From Methanobacterium sp. (lineage in GTDB: Archaea; Methanobacteriota; Methanobacteria; Methanobacteriales; Methanobacteriaceae), in the NCBI GenBank assembly GCA_016222945.1, contig JACRPY010000003.1:23686-87685 (forward strand): a stretch of 64,000 bases of DNA. The letters are read 5' to 3'. Positions 46,049-56,486 of the stretch are shown here, in pieces (the stretch's first letter is position 1; each line of letters starts with the position of its first letter). The notes under the pieces were generated by a model that was not told the origin of the DNA, ran no database searches, and saw only the letters and a list, made by a program, of their open reading frames with translations. The position numbers and the translations under genes are program-made.

Positions 46049-46263
46049 TGATGACACGTATAACATTACACAATTAAATAAAGTACATATTAATTATTAG
46101 AAATTTTAAATTTATTAGAAAAAAAAATGGAATTATCAATTTGCCGAGTTGCTTGATACTCCCATAAACATCCCAAAGTCATTGAATCTGACTATTCAAT
46201 ATAGTGCAATTTCAATAAAGTATATGTATAATGAGTTATTAATGAATTAAACGTGAGTTTAAT

Positions 46264-46974
46264 ATGAATATACGACATTATACATCTGTTGCAGATTTAG
46301 TTTCAATTGCAAATGCATCCTCCGGATTTTTGTCCATTGTGATGATAACAATGGGTAATTTAGTATTAGCAGCTAAATTTATTTTATTAGCCGTTATATT
46401 TGATGCACTTGACGGATGGGTTGCTAGGAAGATAAACAGAGAAGACGAATATGGTTTTGGTAAAAATATTGACTCTTTATCAGATATCATATCTTTTGGT
46501 GTTGCTCCGGCAATGCTTTTGTATATGTCTTACTCGTCCTTTGGAGCGCCTTATTTAAACTTAGCTGTTGCTCTTTTAATAGTTATATGTGGATTATTAA
46601 GGCTTTCAAGGTTCAACGTAATTACAGATGCATCTGATGATAAATTTATAGGATTACCTATCCCTGTAACTGCTCTAGTGCTCGGATCATTTTTCCTTTC
46701 AGGATTATTCCAAGCAGATATAGCACTTGTTATCATGGGAATAGTATCATTACTTATGATAAGTACCATTAACTATCCTAAATTTAGAGACATTAAAATA
46801 GTAGCTGTAAGTAGTATTTTGGTAGTGGCGACACTTTTACCTCAAAATTTTTTATCGAATATTTCATATTTACCCGCAAAGCTTTTATTTATCATTATAC
46901 TACTATATTTAATAGTTGTGCCAATTATAGATTTATATACCAGATTCATTAGAAGTGGTCCGAATGTTAGATAA
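46264..46974 (+). CDS. Archaetidylserine synthase (CDP-alcohol phosphatidyltransferase)
   Basis: 236 residues, with about seven transmembrane helices. The CDP-alcohol phosphotransferase signature DGx2ARx8Gx3Dx3D is present as DALDGWVARKINREDEYGFG then KNIDSLSDIISFG. It joins CDP-archaeol with L-serine in the cytoplasmic membrane. The 3' end overlaps the DUF515 gene by 11 bases. With asd it supplies the amino-lipids of the membrane. A near-identical family includes bacterial PssA; the archaeal name follows from the host. Confidence 0.92.
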   Translation: MNIRHYTSVADLVSIANASSGFLSIVMITMGNLVLAAKFILLAVIFDALDGWVARKINREDEYGFGKNIDSLSDIISFGVAPAMLLYMSYSSFGAPYLNLAVALLIVICGLLRLSRFNVITDASDDKFIGLPIPVTALVLGSFFLSGLFQADIALVIMGIVSLLMISTINYPKFRDIKIVAVSSILVVATLLPQNFLSNISYLPAKLLFIIILLYLIVVPIIDLYTRFIRSGPNVR

Positions 46975-48277
46975 AATACGTGGAAAAAAGAAAGATGATA
47001 AAGATGCCCCTGATCTTCGAGGGAATAATAAAAAGAAAAATGATTCTGATATAGGAGGACGCCTGAAAGGTATGGTGGGGAAAGTAACGGGAAAATCAGA
47101 CAATCCCCCAAAAGAAGCAAAGAAAAATCCTCCAGAAAGAAAGATGCCCAAGCCTATGCCTAAACCAATGGCCAAACCTGGTGAGACGCCAAGGTTAAGG
47201 CCCCCACAAAGGAAATCTGACAGCAAGAGGCCAATAAGAAGTGGTGGAAGTGGTGTAAGGGGCGGTTTTGGAAGAAAAATTCAAGATGACGACCAAAAAA
47301 CGCTTATAGGGTTAGTAGTTGTTGCATTTATAATAATTGTACTAGGTGGAGCATTATATTATTTCTTCATTCAGGCACCTTATACTGAAGCATTTAATGC
47401 TGCTAAACAAGCCAAAATCAATGAGGTCAACACATACTTTACAGGTCCATTAACAACGGATCCAAGAGGGATAGACCTTCGAATTCAAATTGACAGTGCA
47501 CAGACACCATTTCAAGTAGATGCTATAGATGTAATGGTTCCTGCAACACAAGCATGGCGGGAATACCAATCCGGGCAAATTACGAATCAAACGGATCCAT
47601 ATGGAAGAGTTATGTTTGTTTATGCTGCAGGTGGTCAAAAGAACGTAGTATTAAAAGCTGCTGACGCGCAAGCTGTTGTAAATACCCAATTAGATGCAAA
47701 AAGTTTAGTCGACATAACAGTTAAGAAACCTGACACTGTAGCTATTCCAATAATCGTTTCAAGGCTGCAAGCTGCAGGAGGTTTAGTAAATGTTGGAAAC
47801 TCTGTTGATGTGTATTTGATGAATGCAACATCAAATACGACAGTAGCAAACAATACGACTAATACTCCTAATATAAGCGGAGCAACTGTTCTTGCAATAT
47901 TAAGAGCCAAGGACAGTGGAGTTATAGTGGCAAATAAATCACATGCACAAGATATGGCTATTAATAATTTAGTTCAAATGAGTTCACGTAGTGAATCCGC
48001 CACTCAAGATGTTGAGCAACTTATAAGGGCTGTTTCTGCCAGAAATTGGGATGAAAACGAAGTAAGCACTTATCTAAACTCTTATGGCTGGAGGTTATCC
48101 GACTTTGAAAGAACTTCAAACCTGGGAGAACTTGATGCACAATATCTATTGCTGCTGGAAGTTCCAAGGGAAAACGCAATATTCCTCATTCAAAATATGA
48201 ACAATGTAATATTAACTGTTCCAACCCAACAAGCACCTAACTGGATGGTTAAGGAGCTTAAAGCAATATACGGATGA
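46964..48277 (+). CDS. DUF515 membrane-anchored protein
   Basis: About 437 residues. The first 110 are strongly basic and Pro/Lys-rich (ERKMPKPMPKPMAKPG), probably disordered and cytoplasmic. One transmembrane helix follows (LIGLVVVAFIIIVLGGALYY), then an extracellular part of about 300 residues with several N-glycosylation-type NxT sites (NATSNTTVANNTTN). The extracellular region matches DUF515, a Methanobacteriales family of unknown role. The ATG at 46964 lies inside the end of the archaetidylserine synthase gene. The sortase pair follows, suggesting an envelope operon. Confidence 0.8.
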   Translation: MLDKIRGKKKDDKDAPDLRGNNKKKNDSDIGGRLKGMVGKVTGKSDNPPKEAKKNPPERKMPKPMPKPMAKPGETPRLRPPQRKSDSKRPIRSGGSGVRGGFGRKIQDDDQKTLIGLVVVAFIIIVLGGALYYFFIQAPYTEAFNAAKQAKINEVNTYFTGPLTTDPRGIDLRIQIDSAQTPFQVDAIDVMVPATQAWREYQSGQITNQTDPYGRVMFVYAAGGQKNVVLKAADAQAVVNTQLDAKSLVDITVKKPDTVAIPIIVSRLQAAGGLVNVGNSVDVYLMNATSNTTVANNTTNTPNISGATVLAILRAKDSGVIVANKSHAQDMAINNLVQMSSRSESATQDVEQLIRAVSARNWDENEVSTYLNSYGWRLSDFERTSNLGELDAQYLLLLEVPRENAIFLIQNMNNVILTVPTQQAPNWMVKELKAIYG

Positions 48278-48321
48278 ATAATATCTAATTAATCGTTAAA
48301 ATAGTATAAAGAGGAATTTAA

Positions 48322-49278
48322 ATGGATATAAATAAATTATGTGTGGGTATTATTATCCTATTAACATTCGGAGTGATATGTGGCATTACAGCCAATAATA
48401 ATGCAGTTTATGGTGTAGACCAATGGTGGCAAAACAATAACGCAGAAGCATGGATACAAGCCAATGACTCAAGTGTTTATTTTAGTGGACTTACAGCAAC
48501 AATCCATGTTCGAATAAAGAACAATGCAGATCATATTCAATATTTCAAAATAAGTAATGTATACACTGGAAGTCTGGTTGAAGGTTCCACAATACAATGG
48601 ATTATTGACTGGACATCCCCTCCCGCAGTTAAAATGGTAGATGCAGTTAGCCCCGAATTAGGCGGAGATATGGGATGGAAAATCAATCCAGGAGAAACAA
48701 AGGACATAGCATTCAAACTACATGCAGTTGGACCAATGGGAGATATTCCCTCTTATATATTTAACGCAGGTGCAGTTCCAAACACATACTGGCCTTTAAT
48801 TCCCGATCCAGGGATGATGAATTCATTTTTCATACCTAATGAAATTGAATATTTAAATCCTAACCTGGATCTTCAACACTGGAAAGGAACATTTTCATTC
48901 TTACTTACAAATGTAAAAACATGCCGTGTACACGGAATAGTAAGAGCACCAATTGTACCTACAGATTCAAAACTTACATATAGCAACCCCCGAATTACTT
49001 TCATTGAAAAAAAACTATTAATGGATATTGCGTCATGGGACGTTAACCTCGGAGCTGGTGCTTCAGCATGGTTCACTTACACTTATGAATGGCCTTCAGG
49101 TTCTTCTTCATCAACAACAGGAACTTTCTCATCTCCCTCAACATCAGTACCCAAAACTAGTGCAACTACAAAAACATCATCAGTACCCACACCAGAAACA
49201 GGAGTACCCTACGGATTGTTTGTAATTGGAGGAGTTTTAGCTGCTGGCGGACTAATTTATGCCAGATTCATGAGATAA
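48322..49278 (+). CDS. Secreted surface protein with TPETG sorting signal (candidate sortase substrate)
   Basis: 318 residues. The N-terminal signal peptide (LCVGIIILLTFGVICGITAN) is followed by a beta-rich domain with two Trp-rich stretches (DQWWQNNNAEAWIQ), then a Ser/Thr/Pro stalk (about 255-289). The C-terminal end is TPETG (290-294), a hydrophobic helix (YGLFVIGGVLAAGGLIY) and the basic tail ARFMR. That is the layout of a sortase cell-wall sorting signal, with Thr in place of the usual Leu of LPxTG. The sortase gene starts 34 bases downstream. The globular domain is not recognised. GAGGAATTTAA precedes the ATG. Confidence 0.75.
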   Translation: MDINKLCVGIIILLTFGVICGITANNNAVYGVDQWWQNNNAEAWIQANDSSVYFSGLTATIHVRIKNNADHIQYFKISNVYTGSLVEGSTIQWIIDWTSPPAVKMVDAVSPELGGDMGWKINPGETKDIAFKLHAVGPMGDIPSYIFNAGAVPNTYWPLIPDPGMMNSFFIPNEIEYLNPNLDLQHWKGTFSFLLTNVKTCRVHGIVRAPIVPTDSKLTYSNPRITFIEKKLLMDIASWDVNLGAGASAWFTYTYEWPSGSSSSTTGTFSSPSTSVPKTSATTKTSSVPTPETGVPYGLFVIGGVLAAGGLIYARFMR

Positions 49279-49312
49279 ATCCAAAACAAACAATAATTTA
49301 ACAGAGAATTAC

Positions 49313-50044
49313 ATGAAATTATCAACAGTTTTCATTATGATAGGGATGGTAATCATCTCACTCTATTTTTTAGTGGAAGTAAGTTATTATTCATCTACAG
49401 AAAATATTCAGGAGAATAGATCCACTGTTCCCTATTTAGAAATACCTGCAATTGGCATTGATCAAAGTATCAATAACAAATCCATAGATTACGGAATATA
49501 TCATGAACCAAAATCTGCAAAGGCAGGTTTGGGTACAGTAGCATTATTTGGACATAGAACATTCTATGGTTCTCCTTTTTTAAATTTAGATAAGCTTAAA
49601 AATGGAGATAATATAACTGTAGCATGGCCGGGAATAGGTAATGTTGAATATAGAGTAGTAAATTCATTTGTTGTTCCTGCATCATATCGTTTATCCATCG
49701 AGCAAGGAAAAACACTTTTTTTAATTACTTGTTACCCTTTAGGATCAACTAAACAAAGACTCATTATACAGGCTAATCAAACCAATATATATCCATTCAA
49801 ATATGTAAATGACACAAAAACAAGTTCAAGTCCATCATTTTCATATTCATTATTGTTTATATTAATATTTTTAGGAACAGGATTGACTTTAACCTATTTA
49901 TATCCTGTAAATGATGATAAGATACTTTTATTCATAACCACCCTTGTACTCACTTTCTTTTTATTATTAGGCTATTTGTTCCCTGTTCCTCCAGATAATG
50001 TAACATCAGGAATATCTAATATCAGCAGTTGGTTTGGTGGTTAA
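49313..50044 (+). CDS. Sortase (class D/E-like, membrane-anchored)
   Basis: 243 residues. An N-terminal transmembrane helix (VFIMIGMVIISLYFLVEV) is followed by the sortase beta-barrel. Catalytic residues are visible: His81 in LFGHRTFYG, Cys140 in LFLITCYPLG and Arg149 in TKQRLII. Two further C-terminal membrane segments (about 177-200 and 207-228) follow the domain. It would cleave the sorting signal of surface proteins and join them to the cell wall or to each other. The neighbour at 48322 carries TPETG and is the obvious substrate. In this lineage the acceptor would be pseudomurein or its peptide. Confidence 0.88.
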   Translation: MKLSTVFIMIGMVIISLYFLVEVSYYSSTENIQENRSTVPYLEIPAIGIDQSINNKSIDYGIYHEPKSAKAGLGTVALFGHRTFYGSPFLNLDKLKNGDNITVAWPGIGNVEYRVVNSFVVPASYRLSIEQGKTLFLITCYPLGSTKQRLIIQANQTNIYPFKYVNDTKTSSSPSFSYSLLFILIFLGTGLTLTYLYPVNDDKILLFITTLVLTFFLLLGYLFPVPPDNVTSGISNISSWFGG

Positions 50045-50102
50045 ACTGAATTTATAATTAAATTTATTAATCAAATTATGATACAATTAATTTAGTGATT
50101 CT

Positions 50103-50471
50103 ATGGATGTAGACAGCAAATATTTCAAAAACATTTCAAGTAGAGAGAGGGTGATATTTGAAGGGGCTATCACTATGGGGGCCTTGTTTCACCAGTTTGT
50201 TGGAACTCCTGTAACTGTTGAAAGCGCTGCAACACTTGAAAAATCTATAAAACATGCTATGGAGCTCCAGCCATGTATTATGGAAGTTGAAGTTAAAATA
50301 GATAGAGAAATGCTTGAAGATTCTAAAAGCGAGTTTGATTATGTATCATTAAGTGGCGAAATGATGAATATAAAAGTTGTATCAAAATACAATGATAAAA
50401 GAGCAGTTTTACGTATGGAATTTATTGAAGAACTTAATTATCCATTAATGTATGTTGAAAAGGTAGATTAA
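50103..50471 (+). CDS. mptD: Archaeal dihydroneopterin aldolase MptD
   Basis: 122 residues beginning with SSRERVIFEGAITMGALFHQ and FVGTPV, the conserved region of the archaeal DHNA family (COG2098, MJ1585 type). It cleaves dihydroneopterin to 6-hydroxymethyl-dihydropterin in tetrahydromethanopterin synthesis. It is not related in sequence to bacterial FolB. GTGAT precedes the ATG. It stands between the sortase and kor genes with its own gaps, so it is probably a separate unit. Confidence 0.85.
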   Translation: MDVDSKYFKNISSRERVIFEGAITMGALFHQFVGTPVTVESAATLEKSIKHAMELQPCIMEVEVKIDREMLEDSKSEFDYVSLSGEMMNIKVVSKYNDKRAVLRMEFIEELNYPLMYVEKVD

Positions 50472-50643
50472 ACAAAAAGCCCCTTTCATTTATTTTATTT
50501 AAAAATCCAATTGATTTGATGCCGATTTAATAAAGTAAATTTATTAATTAACCTCATTATACGTCTGTTTTTTATATTATTAGGAACACATATCAATTTG
50601 ATAAAGTACTTTTTTAATTTAAATTTCTTATTCAGGGATTAAT

Positions 50644-50850
50644 ATGATAAAAGTTGATGAAAATTTATGCAAAGGATGCAACATATGCACAGAATTTTGC
50701 CCCCGTAAAGTTTATGAACAATCCAAAGAACTTGACAAGAAAGGAGTGCATCTCCCCATACCTATAAATGAGGAAGAATGTACAAAATGCAATCTTTGCG
50801 TTCTTTTATGTCCAGATCAGGCCATACACGTAGATGAAAAAGAAGAATAA
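50644..50850 (+). CDS. korD: 2-oxoglutarate:ferredoxin oxidoreductase, ferredoxin subunit KorD
   Basis: 68 residues with two [4Fe-4S] motifs, CKGCNICTEFCPRK and CTKCNLCVLLCPDQ. It carries electrons between the KorAB active centre and ferredoxin. It is the first gene of korD-korA-korB-korC-sucC, tightly packed on the plus strand. CAGGGATTAAT precedes the ATG. Confidence 0.93.
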   Translation: MIKVDENLCKGCNICTEFCPRKVYEQSKELDKKGVHLPIPINEEECTKCNLCVLLCPDQAIHVDEKEE

Positions 50851-50872
50851 AAAAATTGTTGGAGACTTTAAA

Positions 50873-52009
<1,137 letters not shown>

Positions 52010-52045
52010 ACATTATTTAGTTATATAATTTCAGGAGATGAAGAA

Positions 52046-52918
52046 ATGGAAGATAAAACGAAAGGGAATCGTTTTATGGATTATTTAAGAAGAGAACGAA
52101 TGCCTACTATCTTTTGTGCTGGATGTGGAAATGGAATTGCTATAAACACATTCTTTAATGGCATGGAAATGGCAGAAAAAAGTCTGGATAATATTACTAT
52201 GGTTTCTGGAATTGGTTGTTCATCAAGAATACCCGGTTACATTAAATGCGATTCACTTCACACAACTCATGGAAGACCTATTGCATTTGCAACAGGAGTT
52301 AAATTAGGAAATCCTGATATGGATGTAGTTGTATTTAGTGGAGACGGTGATGCTGCAGCTATTGGAGGAAATCACCTCATTCATGGGGCAAGAAGAAACA
52401 TAGATCTTACTGTAATTTGTATAAATAACAGCATTTATGGGATGACTGGAGGGCAAATAAGTCCAACATCTCCCCAAGGTAGTTTTGGAAGTACAGCACC
52501 TTATGGAGCTATTGAAAAGCCGTTTAATCTGGCTGAGCTTGTGACAGCTGCTGGTGCAACCTATGTTTCAAGATGGACTACCGCACATCCTGTTCAACTT
52601 TCAAATGCCATTAAAAAAGGCCTTCAAAACAAAGGATTCTCATTTATAGAAGTTGTGTCTCAATGTCCCACATATTTCGGCCGAAAAAATAAAATGAGGT
52701 CTCCTGTGGACATGATGAATTGGATGAAAGAAAACAGTATTGTTAAAAGAAAAGCAGACACATTGAGTGAAGAAGAACTTGAAGGGAAACTTATTGTTGG
52801 TGATTTTGTAAATAAACAAAAGTCTGAATTTTCAGAATCTTTATGTGCATTAATCAATGAGAAATGCACCACAGGAACACCAGCATCAGTTAATTCAGCT
52901 TATAAAACTGAATTATAA
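52046..52918 (+). CDS. korB: 2-oxoglutarate:ferredoxin oxidoreductase, beta subunit KorB
   Basis: 290 residues. The TPP-binding motif runs from VVFSGDGDAAAIGGNHLI to NNSIYGMTGGQ. The cluster cysteines start in FCAGCGNG, then GIGCSS and SQCPTYFGRKN. With KorA it makes the active site. The RBS CAGGAGATG lies before the ATG. Confidence 0.95.
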   Translation: MEDKTKGNRFMDYLRRERMPTIFCAGCGNGIAINTFFNGMEMAEKSLDNITMVSGIGCSSRIPGYIKCDSLHTTHGRPIAFATGVKLGNPDMDVVVFSGDGDAAAIGGNHLIHGARRNIDLTVICINNSIYGMTGGQISPTSPQGSFGSTAPYGAIEKPFNLAELVTAAGATYVSRWTTAHPVQLSNAIKKGLQNKGFSFIEVVSQCPTYFGRKNKMRSPVDMMNWMKENSIVKRKADTLSEEELEGKLIVGDFVNKQKSEFSESLCALINEKCTTGTPASVNSAYKTEL

Positions 52919-52948
52919 TGTTATTAATTATATATGAGAGGGTTTAAA

Positions 52949-53503
52949 TTGAGAAAAGATGTAAGAATTGCAGGATTTGGTGGTCAGGGAATTATTCTTG
53001 CAGGGATTGTAATTGGAAAGGCTGCATCTCTTCATGATAATTTATTTGCTGTTCAAACACAGTCATATGGTCCTGAAGCAAGAGGTGGCGCTTCACGAAC
53101 TGAAGTGGTTATAAGTGATGGAGAAATAGACTATCCCAAGATACAGTATCCAGATATATTTGTTGCAATGTCCCATGAGGCGCTAATAAAATATTTAGAC
53201 GGTTTAAAAGACAATGGAATACTAATCGTTGACCCTGATATGATAAAGGAAGAAGATATACTTCCATTCATTAAAAAACATGAAATTAAATATTTTAAAG
53301 CTCCAGCAACAAAAACAGCCACAGAAAAGATTGGAATTAGTATTGTAGCTAATATTGTGATGATTGGAGCCATAATCAAGGCAACTAACGTTGTTTCAGA
53401 AGATGCTGCAAGGAAAGCCATAGCTGAAAGTGTTCCTCCAGGAACAGAAGCTAAAAACATTGCTGCCTTCGAAGCAGGTATGGAACTTGTAAGTGGAGGT
53501 TAA
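52949..53503 (+). CDS. korC: 2-oxoglutarate:ferredoxin oxidoreductase, gamma subunit KorC
   Basis: About 184 residues with the gamma-subunit signature RIAGFGGQGIILAGIVIGKA and QSYGPEARGGASRTEVVIS. The gamma subunit holds CoA-binding elements. A TTG at 52949 follows GAGAGGGT at good spacing; the upstream in-frame ATG (52934) has no such site. It ends four bases before the sucC start region. Confidence 0.93.
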   Translation: MRKDVRIAGFGGQGIILAGIVIGKAASLHDNLFAVQTQSYGPEARGGASRTEVVISDGEIDYPKIQYPDIFVAMSHEALIKYLDGLKDNGILIVDPDMIKEEDILPFIKKHEIKYFKAPATKTATEKIGISIVANIVMIGAIIKATNVVSEDAARKAIAESVPPGTEAKNIAAFEAGMELVSGG

Positions 53504-53507
53504 TACA

Positions 53508-54611
53508 TTGAAATTCTTTGAATACAGTGCAAAAGAAATATTTAAAAATGCAGGGATCCCAGTACCCTCAAGTTATGTTGTAAATAACCCTCAAGAAGCA
53601 CTGAAAGCTGCTGAGAATATAAATAAGCCTGTTGCTTTAAAATCCCAGGTTCTTATTGGTGGGAGGGGAAAAGCTGGAGGTATTAAATTTGCAGATACTC
53701 CAGAAGATGCTCAAACTGTTGCAGAAGAACTTTTAGGAATTAAAATTAAAGGAGAACCCGTAAATAAAGTTCTTGTTGAAGAGAAAATCAATATCCAGTC
53801 AGAGTTTTATATAAGTGTTGTTATGGATAGATCCGCTAAAAAACCACTTATAATGGCAAGCACTGAAGGTGGTGTGGATATTGAAGAAGTGGCACTTAAA
53901 AATCCTGATAAAATAATTAAATATCATGTTAATCCTCTTGATGAATTCATGCCCTACCAATCACGAGGGATTGCAGCTAAAATGGGTATTCCCAATGAAA
54001 TGATTTCCAGTATGGCTGGATTCATACATAAATTATTCAATGTATTTAAAAAATACGATGCAACAATTGCTGAAATCAATCCACTGGTTTTAACTCCAGA
54101 AGGACTTATTGCTGCAGATGCAAAGCTTGAAATTGATGATGATGCTCTTTGGAGGCATAAAGAGTTTTCAGATATGGAAGAATCAAAAAAGGATGAGTTT
54201 GCATACGTAACTCTTGATGGCGATATTGCAGTTATAGGAAACGGTGCAGGGCTTACTTTAACAGGTATGGACATGATAAATCTTTATGGTGGAAACCCAG
54301 CCACATTTCTTGATATTGGCGGCGGTGCATCGCAAAGTAACATTGCCCGTGCCATAAATCTTGTAATAGCAGAACCTAACGTTAAAGTAATATTTTTAAA
54401 TGTGCTTGGAGGAATAACAAGAGCAGATGATGTGGCAAATGGCGTTATAGACGTTTTAGATAGTGCTGAACGTGAAGTTCCCCTTGTTATTAGACTTACA
54501 GGTACAAATGAAGAGGAAGGGCAACGAATTTTAACTGAAGCTGGTGTTTCATTTGAGACATCTATGGAAGATGCTGCGCAGAAGGCTGTTGAACTCTGTA
54601 ACGCCCTATAA
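53508..54611 (+). CDS. sucC: Succinyl-CoA synthetase beta subunit SucC
   Basis: About 367 residues, an ATP-grasp protein: KSQVLIGGRGKAGGIKFADT near residue 45, INPLVLTPEGL with the metal ligands, and the C-terminal GGITRADDVANGVIDVL and LTGTNEEEGQRIL. It makes succinyl-CoA for the Kor complex, so gene order follows pathway order. Start is TTG at 53508, seven bases after GGAGGT, which overlaps the end of korC. The alpha subunit sucD is not next to it. Confidence 0.94.
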   Translation: MKFFEYSAKEIFKNAGIPVPSSYVVNNPQEALKAAENINKPVALKSQVLIGGRGKAGGIKFADTPEDAQTVAEELLGIKIKGEPVNKVLVEEKINIQSEFYISVVMDRSAKKPLIMASTEGGVDIEEVALKNPDKIIKYHVNPLDEFMPYQSRGIAAKMGIPNEMISSMAGFIHKLFNVFKKYDATIAEINPLVLTPEGLIAADAKLEIDDDALWRHKEFSDMEESKKDEFAYVTLDGDIAVIGNGAGLTLTGMDMINLYGGNPATFLDIGGGASQSNIARAINLVIAEPNVKVIFLNVLGGITRADDVANGVIDVLDSAEREVPLVIRLTGTNEEEGQRILTEAGVSFETSMEDAAQKAVELCNAL

Positions 54612-55628
54612 TCATTTTTTATTACTATATTTTATTATAAATGCCATAGAACTATTTTCAAAATCTGTGAATGTTTTGATCTCGTTTAAGTAGTTTCCCA
54701 GAGAAGCAACATTCCCAATGTATGGTAAAAAACCCAAAAGCATTAAAACACCACTTATTTGGAGTTTTTTATCTGAAGGCGCAAATTCTATAGCTTCTTC
54801 CATTAATTCCTTTAAAAATAACGCTTCAATTTCTATTTTTTCATTATTTTCAATTTCATTTTTAATCGAAAATTCATTTATTTTTAGAAGTTTGTCTCTA
54901 AAATTGTTAAATAAATTATCTTTTCTTAAATCTAGAATTTCATCTACTGATAATGATGAAAAATCGGGAATTATAAATTTCAATAAATCATTAATCTTAT
55001 TGAATATCTCTAAACGCATATCCGCTTTTCTAATAATGTCTTTATTGATATTATCCACTAATCTATCATGTAAACTGTCAATCATCATTGGGGTTTTAAT
55101 AGATTCAGAACAGAGTAAAGAAAAGTGGAAATTTTCAAGTATTTTATCTTTAAAAAAAGTTTCTCCATCAATATATTTCTTATATTCCCTAGTATCCCAA
55201 ACACTTTTTCTTAAAAGTCCTTTTCCATAATTTGTGAGATTATAAATTCCAAAATTAATAAATTTCTCATTTTGAATTCCTATATCATAAATCAATTTCT
55301 GAAAACAAACTGTATAACTTTTACTATTATCACTGGGAGGAATAGGGCAAAATGGCCGACCATTTGGTTCAAGTTGCATAATTACATGAGAACCCGTGCG
55401 GGTAGATTCAGGAACATCTAAATCCAGATCATGTATTTGTTCTGGAGGGAAATAATTACTAAATGAGCCATTATCACCACATGATAACTCATATGCCCCT
55501 GCATCAAAATATATATTTTCATACATCAATACTGATTGCTTAATTTTAGATATTAAATCTGGTTGATTTGCCCTTTTTTCAAAGAAATCTAAATTACTTC
55601 TCAAAGGAAAATAAATATCTTGATTCAT
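54612..55628 (-). CDS. Unknown protein, convergent with sucC
   Basis: 338 residues, not recognised. The N-terminal part has LMYENIYFDAGAYELSCGD, a short SNYFPPEQIHDLDLDVPEST and LEPNGRPFCPIPPSDNSKSY, the middle is rich in Lys/Asn/Ile, and the last 60 residues contain a hydrophobic hairpin, LQISGVLMLLGFLPYIGNVA, that could be membrane-associated. The stop codon is adjacent to the sucC stop, with no gap. It could belong to accessory genes of unknown role. No catalytic motif can be named. Confidence 0.6.
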   Translation of the reverse strand: MNQDIYFPLRSNLDFFEKRANQPDLISKIKQSVLMYENIYFDAGAYELSCGDNGSFSNYFPPEQIHDLDLDVPESTRTGSHVIMQLEPNGRPFCPIPPSDNSKSYTVCFQKLIYDIGIQNEKFINFGIYNLTNYGKGLLRKSVWDTREYKKYIDGETFFKDKILENFHFSLLCSESIKTPMMIDSLHDRLVDNINKDIIRKADMRLEIFNKINDLLKFIIPDFSSLSVDEILDLRKDNLFNNFRDKLLKINEFSIKNEIENNEKIEIEALFLKELMEEAIEFAPSDKKLQISGVLMLLGFLPYIGNVASLGNYLNEIKTFTDFENSSMAFIIKYSNKK

Positions 55629-55753
55629 GTTAAATAAACTATTAATACAAATATAAAAATGTTTAGGTAAAATTTTTATTGGAGTTAACCCTTAAAAAAT
55701 TATTTTAATATGCATTGATTTATTCTTTCCGCAGCGTAGCGAGGATTTTTTGA

Positions 55754-56191
55754 TCAATCCTTTTTTTTGAAAAAAGGTTGATTTAAAAGCGAGTTCACTT
55801 CTCCAGTTACACTATGGAACTCTTTACGGAATTCTTCTAATAACTCTTGGGATTCTTTTAATTTATTCTGAGATTTTTCTTCCATTTCTTCTCTTGAAGC
55901 AGTTAAATACTCAGAATATACAACTATAACTTCTTGAAAATTAATTAAAACATGTATTATTCTTTGTTTTAATGGAAAACATTTAGATGGAGGTTTCAAT
56001 TTTTCAAATTCAAAAAATATTGATTCTATGTCTTTTCGGATAATTTCTATTTGTTTGGATGTTTCACGGTTGCTGGTTTTACCATGAATTTCTTTATTCA
56101 TGATTTCTCTAATTAAAAGAATTAATGCACCTGTTTCGCCTGTACATTTTTTGCTTCTTTTTAAAAATTGTTTTTTAGTCATTCCAAACAT
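55754..56191 (-). CDS. Small helical protein of unknown function
   Basis: About 145 residues, strongly helical and charged, with a coiled-coil tail (TASREEMEEKSQNKLKESQE and LLEEFRKEFHSV). AGGTGAGGAG before the ATG at 56191 supports translation. It ends QPFFKKKD within an imperfect A/T-rich hairpin (around 55735-55785) that may act as terminator. No family is recognised. Confidence 0.55.
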   Translation of the reverse strand: MFGMTKKQFLKRSKKCTGETGALILLIREIMNKEIHGKTSNRETSKQIEIIRKDIESIFFEFEKLKPPSKCFPLKQRIIHVLINFQEVIVVYSEYLTASREEMEEKSQNKLKESQELLEEFRKEFHSVTGEVNSLLNQPFFKKKD

Positions 56192-56486
56192 CTGACTCCT
56201 CACCTTAAACCATTGCAATTCCCATAATTAATAATTTGAAAATAGGAATATATAAAATATATATTTCATATTATAACCATCATAATTTTATATATGCATT
56301 TATAAAAAATTAATATCAAAATGTAATTTTATTTTCATTATAATTGAATAAAAAAGCTTATATTATTTAATCATGTAATTAAATGTTTTAATACGAAATA
56401 ATAACCTTTCATTAATTCCTTTTAATTTAAAAAAATTAAAGAATGAGTATAGATATAGTATATTGAAAATAGTACTGAGGCACCCC

